From Polytrichum commune (Eukaryota; Streptophyta; Polytrichopsida; Polytrichales; Polytrichaceae), in the NCBI GenBank assembly GCA_950295325.1, contig OX485808.1, positions 22,466,527-22,530,526 on the forward strand: a stretch of 64,000 nucleotides of DNA. Reading direction: 5' to 3'. Under the pieces are notes generated by a model. The model was not told the origin of the DNA. It saw nothing but the letters and a program-made list of their open reading frames with translations, and searched no databases. Below, piece by piece: positions 54,001 to 64,000 of the stretch; the first letter of the stretch is position 1; every line of letters begins with the position of its first letter. The position numbers and the translations under genes are program-made.

Positions 54001-54552
54001 GTGTGGATATGTTATAGACCCTTCAGGTTTGAGGTCTCTTTCATCCTGACTCTGACATATTTTATTAATAATGAATATGCTCAACCTTGATTCATTTCAT
54101 GATTCAACCTGTTGGGCTAGTATTGCAATTATGAAACATAGAAGGAACTGAATATTACAATTAAACCCTGTATATGTTTAATAGGCAATGGTTCAATGTT
54201 CGGGTTGATGTGATTGAATCAATGTGAATTTATTGGTGTTGGTGGGATGTGAATGTAGAGGTTTGTGATCATTCATTCGGACTACTGGTATGCAGTATGA
54301 CAAGAGAGAGATTATCCGCTTACTGACGTAGTTCTTATGCTTTTTAAGTTTGGAAACTTGATTGTGTGAGAGTGTGTGTGCATTGAATTAGGGCACTTAT
54401 CGTCTCCGGAGGCTGATCGGTGAATTAGGTGCATTGCTCGTTAGAAGAAAATTCAAACGGGTAGGCGCCTGAGTATGAATTGATGACCTTGGCCAGATAG
54501 CTACGAGTTGAGTTTCGGAACTCTAGTTCCTAAGTTCGAAGTCTCTTCCAGG

Positions 54553-57442
54553 ATGTCCGGAATTAAGAGACCCAGCAAGGTGGTGAGCGATGAATCTGAA
54601 GTTGGCATGAATGGCAACGGGAACGGCCATGTGGGCAATGGCAATGCGAAGATTCTCAAGGTGGACGTTCATGCAAACGGCACTAATGGCACCCATGCCA
54701 CCAATGGCTTCGCGAATGGCACCAAGAGCTGTGTGCATGGCCACATCGACCTTTGTAGCAATGGCGGCAAGGGGAATGTGGATTTGGGGTACGATCCTCT
54801 GAATTGGGGGAGAGTGGCAGCGGGGTTGTCCGGAAGCCACTTGGAGGAGGTGAAGAGAATGGTGCACACATTCTTTGATTGTGATGAGGTGATGCTGGAG
54901 GGCGCCAGCTTGACGGTGGCGGATGTGACAGCGATTGCCAGGCGGCCGGATGTGAAGGTGGCGTTGAATGCGGAGGTTGCCAAGAGTAGAGTCGATGAGA
55001 GTTCCAACTGGGTTTTGTCCAATGCCATGAAGGGCACCGACACATACGGCGTCACCACGGGTAAGTGACTCTATTTATTTGCTGTATCCGAAAGTCAAAT
55101 TGTACAATGCAGCAAGCGCAAAGGCTTGCTTTAGAAAACGTTTGGTGCAACCAGGAGCTGCATCCTCTCATTGCACCCAATTGGTCATATGCTCACTCTG
55201 TCCACCGCCTACTCTTCGTATGCACCAAATGCCCTCACCATAGAGAGAGCGAGAGAGAGACGCACATCAATCTGACGTCCCTGCTACAAGTGCAGATTGT
55301 TTTGAATTGGTAACTGTCTTTGTTGTCTTGAGGAGAAGTGCTTTCATGATATAGATGCAAGGAGGTGCATGGACTCGAGCGTCGTTGTAAATCTCAGCTC
55401 TTCTCATGGATGATGTGACAGCCACCCACGAATTGGTACCCAATTGATGAAAGTGCATTGTCGCATTGCAGGATTCGGGGCCACGTCGCACCGGAGAACG
55501 AACCAGGGGGTTGAGCTCCAGCGTGAGCTGATCCGCTTCCTGAATGCGGGGGTGGTGGGCAAGGGCGACGGCAACACTCTGCCCTCCGCCACCACCAGGG
55601 CGGCCATGCTCGTGCGCACCAACACTTTGATGCAGGGCTACTCCGGCATCCGCTGGGAAATCCTGGGCGCCATGGCTAAACTCCTCAACGCCAACGTCAC
55701 TCCCAAGCTTCCTCTGAGGGGCACCATCACCGCCTCCGGCGACCTGGTTCCTCTTTCGTACATCGCGGGATGCTTGACCGGGAGGCCCAACTCCAGGGCC
55801 TGCACAGCGGAGGGCAAGGAAGTGACGGCCTTGGAGGCTCTTCGCATGGCGGGAGTTGGCGAGCCATTCCAGCTGGAGCCCAAGGAAGGATTGGCGTTGG
55901 TGAATGGCACGGCGGTGGGGTCAGGGCTGGCCTCCACCGTGTGCTTCGATGCCAACGTGCTGGTGGTGATGGCGGAGGTGTTGAGTGCGCTGTTCTGCGA
56001 GGTGATGCAAGGCAAGCCCGAGTTCGCGGACCCCTTGACCCACAAGCTGAAGCATCACCCGGGCCAGATGGAGGCGGCGGCCATGATGGAGTGGGTGCTG
56101 GACGGGAGCTCGTACATGAAAGCGGCCGCCAAGTTGCACGAGACCGACCCCTTGAAGAAACCCAAACAGGACCGCTACGCTCTCCGCACTTCGCCGCAAT
56201 GGCTGGGCCCCCACATCGAAACCATCAGGACGGCCACGCACGCCATCGAGAGGGAAATCAACTCCGTGAACGACAACCCCCTGATCGACGTCGCTCGAAA
56301 CATGGCATTGCACGGAGGGAATTTCCAAGGGACGCCCATCGGAGTGTCCATGGACAACATGAGGCTGTCCCTGGCGGGCATCGGGAAACTGATGTTCGCT
56401 CAGTTCTCGGAGCTGGTGAACGATTTCTACAACAACGGATTGCCTTCGAATCTGAGCGGCGGACCCAACCCAAGCTTGGACTACGGCCTGAAGGGAGCCG
56501 AGATTGCCATGGCGTCCTACACCTCGGAGCTGCAGTACTTGGGCAACCCTGTCACCACCCACGTGCAGAGTGCCGAGCAACACAACCAGGATGTGAACTC
56601 CCTGGGATTGATTTCTGCGAGGAAAACGGCAGAATCAATCGAGATTCTGAAGTTGATGTCGTCAACATACTTGGTAGCCCTGTGCCAAGCTGTTGATTTA
56701 AGGCACATTGAGGAGATAATGCAAGCGACTGTGAAGAACGTGGTGGCACAAGCTGCCAGAAAGACATTGGTGTCTGGAGTGAATGGTGTGTTGGAGGCCT
56801 CAAGATTTTGTGAGAAGGAGCTTCTACAGGTCAGTAATGCCTTTTGACTTGCTTTTTCAAATATCCGTCCGCCAATATTATCGTCGATATTGCAAGAAAA
56901 TGTCTAAACTTTCTGGATTTGCTGAGTCTTCTGGTGGCTTTAGGGGCACCAGATATGGTAGAGTGTTCCTCACACATGTCGCATGAACATTTCAGGTTGT
57001 GGATCATCAGCCAATATTTACATAGATCGACGACCCTTCGAGTACGAGCTACCCATTGATGCAAAAGCTCCGTCAGGTCTTGGTCGAGCATTCTCTAAAA
57101 TACTTAGCAGGAAAAGAAGATCGTGTGTCAATCTTCAACAAAATTCCAGCCTTCGAGGAAGAGGTAAAGGTGCAATTGGAGCGTGAGGTAATAGCAGCCA
57201 GAGAAAACTACGACAAGGGAGTGTATGCCGTTCCAAACATAGTAGTGGATTGTAGATCATATCCTCTCTACGAATTCGTTAGAACCGAGCTTGGGACTTG
57301 TTTATTAACTGGACAGAAACCACAATCTCCAGGCTCCGACATTGAAAAGGTGTATGATGCAATCTCAGACGGGAAACATGTGGCACCTCTAATGAGGGTA
57401 CTTGACGGATGGACCTGTGCACCTGGACCGTTCCATGTGTAG
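54553..57442 (+). CDS. PAL: Phenylalanine ammonia-lyase, three exons, in-frame TAG in exon 3
   Basis: Exons 54553-55060, 55472-56829 and 56996-57442; spliced length is 770 codons plus one internal stop, slightly longer than usual PAL (about 710-760). It deaminates L-phenylalanine to trans-cinnamate, the entry step of phenylpropanoid metabolism. The MIO cofactor triad Ala-Ser-Gly is at 55732-55740 (residues 257-259, [11 protein letters not shown]). The catalytic Tyr is in TDTYGVTTG, and the Phe-Leu of ELIRFLNAG indicates Phe rather than Tyr preference. The first ~70 residues are Asn/Gly-rich ([12 protein letters not shown]). Start ATG 54553 (MSGIKRPSK) is the first Met in frame. Codon 632 is TAG (57023-57025) where a Tyr is expected in F-x-YIDDP; beyond it the frame is intact to ...CAPGPFHV. 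It is thus a nearly intact gene with one nonsense change, or a young pseudogene. Confidence 0.93.
55061..55471 (+). other. PAL intron 1 (411 bp, phase 1)
   Basis: GTAAGT at the donor, TTGCAG at the acceptor. Splicing joins ...GVTT-G to FGATSHRR without loss. It contains a GAGAGA microsatellite near 55245. Confidence 0.92.
56830..56995 (+). other. PAL intron 2 (166 bp, phase 0)
   Basis: GTCAGT donor and ATTTCAG acceptor, joining ...EKELLQ to VVDHQP. A second intron is unusual for PAL; I recall Arabidopsis PAL3 as another case. Without splicing, a stop follows after five codons. Confidence 0.88.
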
Positions 57443-58280
57443 GTTCAAATGACGATTATTGTTGACAATTCGCTTGAAGACCATGGGTCTAGGGTTTAGC
57501 GTAGTGTTGGAGTGATTAATTCCAGGGAGATAGTTAAAATTTTGCCAGTGTATATATCCTAGCAAATATAACGGTAGAGTTTTGATCGTTCTCGAGTTAA
57601 TCTGTCTGTTGAAGGTGGAAATCTGCGTAGGAGGCGTGAAATTTACATGTATATCGAGGTGACAGAGCTGATGAGAGATGTACTATAAATTGGAATTTGT
57701 GCACAATGCAATGACTTGCAAGTCAACACTTGATGCATTCAAAGATTGTCATTAGATGTTGTTACATTCAAGCTCAAAGTTACATGTCAGTACATGATGT
57801 ATTATGAATTTACGCATTTATAGCTTATGCACCAGCCCATTTGATTTCTTTTTTGGAAATAGTACACTTTGCTACAATGCTGAGTGGACATGTAGCCAAA
57901 GTGGCCAGCTTGAAATTTGTTTGTGGAGTTTGTAGTTATATCCAATAGAATTCAAGGCTGTCTATGGCAAGTGGGCACATACAACATTAAACAATGAGGA
58001 AGTTGGCTACCTAACGAAACACATGAGTACAATCTATATGGGAGGTAATCATGAGCATTCATTGAACTCGTATATGGGGAAAGCTGGCTGCTAGCCACAG
58101 ATCTGGACACTGAACCAGAAAGATGTGAACATTCCAAAATGCCATTCATTCCAACTAACATGCAAAGTGATAGTTTGATGGGCCACATCAAATGCAAGGT
58201 GAAAACTCAACCAAAAACTCCATCATGTGGGAGTCTCTGGGGTTTCATATTGCAACAAGCTGCATTCATCAACTGATCTT
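57443..58280. other. PAL 3' flank
   Basis: No gene supported. No canonical AATAAA is obvious close to the stop, so the poly(A) site is not placed. Confidence 0.4.
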
Positions 58281-58915
58281 TACACCAAATATTGTATTTA
58301 GTGTCATATAGTATTTTATGTCACTCTGGTACAATGATCGGGGAGAACCGGCAGTTCGTTACAAATGAATTGGTTGAGTTTGAGAAATAACCGGTTGAAG
58401 TTCAAGACTGTAGGAAAATCACCGATCATTTTAGAGGAATTTATAGAATATATACCAAGGCAATAAAGGAAAACCAGAGGATGTCAACATGTAATTGGTT
58501 GGACTTGCAAACACTAGGATCTGAACCAATTATGCCCAAAAATCTCCCCGATCACTGCTCTGGTAACTCTTCTAGTGGCACTTCTTATGAATAAGTTTAC
58601 ACATATTGCCATCCCAACTTACTTTTAGTTCATCTAAAGGCCAATTATTGGAACAAACTTTGGTATGTTCTGCATCCTAACGTATCCGTAATGAAATATC
58701 GTCATGGGTGATTGAAATTGGTTGAAAAATCACTTAGTAAATGATAGTATTTGCAACATTGTAAATCTATAATGCCTTTTCTTTTTTCTTTTTTCTTTTT
58801 TCAAAGAATGACAAATAATATTAGGTTAACAGTTAGTGACACAACATGGGCTGTTTACGACTAGTATTTAGCAAGACAAATAGAATTGGTGACAGGGAAT
58901 ACAATATTTAGTGTA
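58281..58915. mobile_element. 397-bp-family MITE (family 1, copy 2) with nested hAT MITE
   Basis: Ends TACACCAAATATTGTATTTAG and, inverted, TACACTAAATATTGTATT. Removing the nested 226-bp insert and its 8-bp duplication leaves 401 bp that align with 50943-51339. Confidence 0.78.
58332..58557. mobile_element. hAT-type MITE (226 bp)
   Basis: Flanked by the exact 8-bp duplication CTCTGGTA (58324-58331 and 58558-58565). Ends CAATGATCGGGGAGA and, inverted, CAGTGATCGGGGAGA. No coding capacity. Confidence 0.9.
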
Positions 58916-60249
58916 GCGGTTGCAATGTGCAAGGAATTTCCTTCTTGCAAAAGCATAGCATGATGCTTTTGTTCATCCACTTCTAGAGCAAGTCCACACT
59001 GTCAATCATGGCACAATAATCCAACATGAATAATCTCAGCATATAGAAAGTGGGGGTTGTCATTGCTAGCTGTGGATGCAAAGATAAGCAGGTCTTCAAT
59101 GGACATTTCTAGATCTGCACCCACTTCTTGTAGGATGTGAAACACGCAATTAGTGCAAGATAATTAGCGAATCTAAATCGTGCATGTTGTCATTTTCCTC
59201 GTAATTGTTTGAGATCATGTAAATATCTTATTTAATGTCAAAGTTGAGATTGTGTTTCTCATCAAATGGTCATATCGGTCCCCTCAATCATGTTGACTAT
59301 TGAGCCTAGCCTAAGATGGTTAATAGATCTTGAGCACATAATCCAATCTCTTTGAAGCGCATTTTTTTTGGCGTCCATTCTTAGATCCACACCGAACCAC
59401 ACGCCACTCAAAATATACATGTCCATTTCTAACAAGTAACCGAATTAGGCCCACTTAGCTTAGCACAAATTAGAAAGAGCTTTGATCAACAAGTTGATGT
59501 GAAAATGGGCATCCTGAATGCAACAAAGTTGAATTGAAATCAATCCCTAAACCTTCAATTTGATTGTATGTACCCACTAAAAAAACTAGCCTATTCACGT
59601 CACCCAATCTTGTGCTTGGAGCACATCTTAAATTGTCTGAATGTTTTTGAGAGGATCCATGGTGGGTTTTGGGAAAGTGGGATTGGATTTGGGCAAGCAT
59701 TGGAATGTAGCTAGGGGTGGCTTACTTATATGCATTTACTAATTAAGATTCCACATGCAAAAGTTATAGGGGCTCAATTTTTTTTATTGGGTGGAAAGTT
59801 GGTTGTAGTGTAGGGGCGGTTTGGGCAAAAGATGGGGATGGTTTTGGGAGAAAGCAAGGTTGGTTTTGGACAAAAAATGGGAGCAATTTTGGGCAAGTGA
59901 CAAGATCCTTGTGGGAGCCATTTGCAGTGTAAAAAGTGGGGGTCTCAAGAGTTAGGACAAATGTAGGAAGGTAGGGGTAAGCAACTTCAAAAAATATAGT
60001 TTTATAGTATATTCATATGTTGTACAATTTATTTTGTTCTTCTTTCTACAATGCCTTAACCAATTTGCTAAGCCAATCATGCACACCACTAATCCAAATG
60101 GACTCCCAAAATAGGCAAAGTTGCTAAAGTGTCAGTCCAAGCACCCCCTACCTTGAATCTTTATTTATTTTTTGATGTTTTAGCCTACTTTTGTCCTTTC
60201 TTGTATGTATCGTGGAATAAGAGGTGTGGAGGCAACTTGAATTCAAGTA
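58916..60249. other. Intergenic DNA
   Basis: No gene supported. 59800-59960 has a loose TTTTGGGCAA..ATGGGG-type repeat on the plus strand. Confidence 0.4.
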
Positions 60250-61231
60250 CAATCAAGACTCTATAAGTGTTAACTCTATAAGCGTTATAATTCATATATG
60301 TTAAGAAAATTTTACTCCCCTACAGAATCACAATTGGTAAGACTTGTGAGTGTTATGTGTTAAGTGTCATAACATGCTCTACTCCCTTCTTTGTTAATTG
60401 CACCTCTATAAGTGTAAATTTTGAGAAAATCAAGGTAATAATATATAAGAGCATACATTTTAAACATGTAATCACATTTATCCCATATTCTTTGCGAACA
60501 ATTCAAAATTGTTGGAGGCACACGGGTGTTCTTTCGATCTCTATTGAGAGGGAGATAGAGGAAGCTAGGCGCTTGGTAGAGGTTGATGAAGTTGCTACTC
60601 TACTTCATCAACTGACGTTGTTGTCATCTGATAGTGAGGTGGGTGACGTGATGAATGCTCATGAATACCTCAATTATGAGATGAAGTTTGATTTAAACAA
60701 CCCCTATGAACCTACCGACGAGGAGTTTTTGGACATGTATTCCTCATAACATCAAGAAATTAATGTTGATGAGGTTATGGTTGATGTGGTAGAAGAAGTT
60801 GTAGGATTTAGTGGTGTTGAGCGTTCTCTAGAGACTTTGAAGAAATACTTTGAACAAAGACCAAATGATGCCCTATCACACATCATGAACATTCAAGGAC
60901 TCCAAAAGGAAGTTTCATCTCATCATTTGGAAGCTTCTCCTCATCTACTATAGACTCTTTCTTTTAGTTAGTTTAGTTGGAAGAATCTCGTCAAGTTACT
61001 ACTATATGGATTATTTCTTTCAATTAGTTTAGTTGAATTATGTATTATCATTTGTACTTTCACTTTTCATTTTTATAATACGTTATGTACTTCATTTTCG
61101 GAAATTTTAAGTGTCATTTCTATAAATGTTATTAATCATCATTATGAATTCTATAAGTGTTACTTGTTATAATTCTATATATGTTATTTTTTTGCTACTC
61201 CTGACCTATAACATTTATAGAGTCTTGACTG
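60250..61231 (+). mobile_element. pogo/Tigger-like DNA transposon, internally deleted
   Basis: 982 bp, flanked by TA (60248-60249 and 61232-61233). Ends CAATCAAGACTCTATAAGTG and, inverted, CAGTCAAGACTCTATAAATG, typical of pogo-group elements. It retains the C-terminal part of the transposase but not the DNA-binding and DDD catalytic parts, so it is non-autonomous. Confidence 0.85.
60498..60953 (+). pseudogene. Transposase C-terminal remnant, pogo/Tigger (DDE_1) type
   Basis: Frame starting near IQNCWRHTGV, the W-x-x-[TS]G signature after the DDE_1 domain. It continues through an acidic region ending DEEFLDMYSS, TAA at 60747-60749, then the same frame resumes (VDEVMVDVVEEVV, LETLKKYFEQ) to TAG 60951-60953. 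The N-terminal CENP-B-type domain and the catalytic Asp residues are absent. Confidence 0.65.
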
Positions 61232-61233
61232 TA

Positions 61234-62015
61234 GAGGGTAACGGGTTGGATCATGCACTAAGGTATGTGGTCCTTATTATGTGGGCTATCTAATTGCGAG
61301 GCCTAGTTTAGTTCCTTATTCCATGGCTTTTGCAATGTGAAAGGCAGGTGGGGGAAGTGGGTGCTAATTAGACATTAAGTGGACCAAGATTAGGTGTTAG
61401 TCGTGGGTGGTTTAACCCGTAAAGGACAATGTTGCCCCACGGGCTTGGTATTATTTTGGGAGAATCTTGTTCAAAACTTCTACTCCATTGCACCAAATGG
61501 GGTTTTTAGAATGCCAAATCAAGCACCTTAGCAAGATGCCACCACTTGGCACCACTAGGGACTTGTAATGACTAGGGAAAAATCGCAATGGCGTTTATGA
61601 CCGTAGTCGTGTGTTTGCATGTTCATCCACATGCAATTGGTTTTCATGAGTTCATAGCTACTACCAAGTCAAGGATACATATGCTGGAACTAGAGGGAGT
61701 GGGCAAGTGTTGTTGGGTACACGCAACCTAACTGAAAGTGCACAATGGGCATAATTAGAACCAACGATTTACATAAAAAAAAACCAAGAGTTGTGGTTAC
61801 ATCACATACTACTTTTGCGATTAGATCTAGCAAAGGGGCATGTATTAGTTCTAGCACCCCTTAGCTTATCTTGATTGCTTTCCAACTCTAGCAAGTGTCA
61901 CGAGCGCTAACATGCACATCTCCCACACATGCATGGTTAGCTCCCCATACCACGGACCTCCAAGCTCATGTCTTGGTCACCAAACCCTCGTACACATGCA
62001 TTTAGGACTCTCCCC
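61234..62015. other. Intergenic DNA
   Basis: No gene supported. Confidence 0.4.
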
Positions 62016-63015
62016 TTAGTAGGTAGCCAATGGTTAGATGTGGACTTTCATTCATGGAAGTCCACTCTTGAGTTGATCATCGTGTTGCCAAAACAACACT
62101 ACAACAACCCAAAGCATAGTTGCCAAGTATGCTCCGGGTGGGGTCGGTTGGCAACGCCACCTCACCCATATAAGCCTCTAGGACTTTGGGCAGGGCCCCT
62201 ACCCCACCGTCAAGTACTCGGGGGGGGGGGGGGTGTCGCGCACCTCTCCATGAGGAGTGCCCGAAACACCATGGGCACAAGGGGGACCCCGGAGTGACAC
62301 CCGGGACTTGTGGTGCCGTTGGTGAGAGGGCCCAAGTGATCCTAGTGTGGGTGAGGGCCCCGGGCGTTGGGAACGCCTCCCACCCACGGTGACTAGGAGG
62401 CACGAGGGTAAGGCCATGAGCTATGCGTAGCTCATGGCGTGGTGATTCTAGAATGCTCAAGAACACCTGAATCGGAGGTGTGAGCTAGGAGTTATGGCCA
62501 TTTGAGTGGGGCGCTGTCCCGGGACAGCGCCCTGGTACAGCAGTGCCTGGGAGTGATTCCCGGGACTGCCAAGGTTCAAACAGGCATAACTTCCTCACCA
62601 CTTGCCCGAATGGGGCAAGTGAGGAGTCCATCGGCATCTACGTGAAGCGTAGATGAGGATGGAGTGGTTGGTTGTTATGATCGGACATCATACAAGGAAG
62701 TTATGATGGTCTGAAGCTGTGGGGGCTTCTAGGCCCAGCGGCTAAGGGAAAATGTCCACTTGGCCCCAACTCTTGGTAGAGAGACAAGAGGTTGGTTGAC
62801 GGTGGGGTAGGGGCCCCGCGTAGAGTCCTAGAGGCTTATATGGGTGAGGTGGTGTGGCCTCACCCACCCGAGGCCGAACGGCACGGCCTCAATGGGCTTT
62901 GGCCTATTGTGAGGCCATAGTTGCCTAGTATGCTTCGGGTTGTTGTAGTGTTGCTCCGGCAACGCGATGATCAACATAGGATTGGACTTCCATGGATGGA
63001 AGTCCACATTGGGGA
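62016..63015. mobile_element. Inverted-repeat element with ~200-bp arms
   Basis: Left arm 62016-62215 recurs inverted at 62798-63015. Shared words include ATGTGGACTT, CATGGAAGTCCA, TTGCCAAGTATGC (decayed on the right), CACCTCACCCATATAAGCCTC and GGGGCCCCTACCCCACC-like. The 580-bp centre is itself a repeat (see 63541-64000). Frames at 62077-62466 arise from the GC-rich sequence. Confidence 0.7.
62220..62233 (+). repeat. G14 homopolymer
   Basis: Fourteen G in a row, inside the inverted-repeat element. Confidence 0.95.
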
Positions 63016-63540
63016 AATGGGTTACCGATTAAGGGGTGAGTCCCGAAAGCAAAGTAGGAGGGTTGGTTCCCTCCTATGAACTATTGGTCCGGGGTAAGAG
63101 GAGCTATCCATTAGCATGGCGGAATGCGAATGGTTAGCGACTCGTAACCTTTGCTAGAATTGAAAATTGGCAAGATGGTCAAGGGGGGGCTAGCAAGGGT
63201 TGCGACAGGGGGGTAGTCATTGGTTGGAGTAGCAATATACGTGCGAACAAATGATAGGGTATTTTAAAAACATGGGGGCAAAAAGTTATAAATGGACTTA
63301 AGAGTAATATAGGGTATCAAAAATGGCACTGGACATCTTTAAAGTACTACAGGGTATGGAATAATAGGTAATTTGGAATTATAAGTAATGCAAACCATTT
63401 TTCTATTAACCCAAAGTAGAAATTTACATAATGATAGCATGTGAAAAAAAAAAATTGAAAGTAATACCCCCCTATAAAATAGTGGTTGTTCGCACCTATA
63501 TCCTTAATTTTTTAACACACTGCCCCCCCTGAGGTCAAGT
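63016..63540. other. Intergenic DNA
   Basis: No gene supported. Confidence 0.4.
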
Positions 63541-64000
63541 AACCTTTTGTCTCTCTCCTAAGGGTTGGGGCCACCTATGGGTTGGAAGCCCCCAACAACT
63601 TTAGACTTTGTCATGTGATCTTTGATTCTATCAAGCGGCCACTTTGTTGACATCCATTCTTTGCATAGATGTTGATGGACCCCTCACTTGCCTCATTGAG
63701 GAAGTTATGGTTGTTTAAACCTAGGCAGTCCCGGGTGCCACTCCCATGTCAGTGTTGTCCCAGGGCGCTGTCCCTAGGCAACGTCCCACTCATATTATCA
63801 TGTCTTAGCTCACACCTCCGATTGAAGTGTTTCTTGAGCATTCTAGAATCCGGACGCCATAAGCTACTTAATGCTTATGGCCATACCCTTGTGACTCTTA
63901 GTCCCCATGGGTGGGAGGCCTCCTCAACGCCCATGGCCCTCACCCTCATTAGGATCACTTGGGCCCTCTCACCTATGGCGCCACAAGTCTCGGGCGTCAC
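63541..64000 (-). repeat. Inverted second copy of the 62270-62797 core, cut by the window end
   Basis: Reads as the reverse complement of the centre of the previous element (GTCTCTCTCC...GGTTGGGGCC, GGCAGTCCCGGG, GGGCGCTGTCCC, GAGCATTCTAGAATC, GGGAGGC.TCC). The copies are well diverged. Its own outer arm is not present on the inner side, so the core is probably an independent repeat captured in one case between the arms. Confidence 0.7.

Noticed and set aside
55921-56583. 220-codon antisense frame in PAL exon 2
   Set aside because: A shadow frame in GC-rich coding sequence; the plus strand encodes conserved PAL.
55770-56696. 308-codon plus-strand frame overlapping PAL exon 2
   Set aside because: Out-of-frame reading of PAL with no independent similarity.
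62077-62466. 129-codon minus-strand frame
   Set aside because: It lies across inverted repeats and a G homopolymer; GC-rich composition explains the absence of stops.

Overview
The window looks like nuclear DNA of a seed plant with a large, transposon-packed genome. The only recognisable host gene is a phenylalanine ammonia-lyase (PAL) with plant GT-AG introns. Two plant-type Ty3/gypsy LTR retrotransposons and many MITE-like inverted-repeat elements fill most of the rest. The PAL C-terminus ends in a CAPGPF-like tail that I remember as closer to gymnosperm than angiosperm PAL. Together with a 27 kb retrotransposon this makes a gymnosperm my best guess, but it is an inference.

Layout. 1-3470 is a huge foldback element with two ~1.06 kb inverted arms carrying telomere-like repeats. 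3471-6360 is AT-rich and contains a 62-bp repeat built on a GAGGCATGTGCCTC palindrome. 6366-33364 is one giant Ty3/gypsy element: identical 2424-bp LTRs, TSD GAGAC, PBS and PPT, an extra ORF before gag, gag, PR-RT-RNaseH, integrase, and a ~900-codon accessory ORF between pol and the 3' LTR. It carries a hAT-type MITE in its leader and a Russian-doll set of three solo LTRs of another family between pol and the accessory ORF. 33365-40198 is repeat-derived intergenic DNA. 40199-46880 is a decayed chromovirus with 361-bp LTRs. 46881-53146 holds several MITE families, the last being a pogo-like MITE just upstream of the PAL promoter. PAL occupies 54553-57442. 58281-61231 holds two more transposons, one with a pogo/Tigger transposase remnant. 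62016-64000 is a complex of inverted repeats that runs off the window.

Most striking observation. In the giant element, the zinc-binding HHCC domain that normally occurs once at the integrase N-terminus is present eight times in a row, at a ~400-bp period between RNase H and the integrase core (15503-18699). All eight copies keep the two His and two Cys ligands and a YWWP-like motif although the copies are very diverged. I know of no described retroelement with such an array.

Second tier. The giant element has identical LTRs (recent insertion) but a pol broken by stops and frameshifts and an interior full of older nested insertions, so it was probably moved in trans with its passengers. The nested solo LTRs contain a short peptide frame whose differences are almost all synonymous. 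The PAL gene is intact except for one in-frame TAG at 57023-57025, which could itself serve as the AG of an in-frame alternative splice acceptor.
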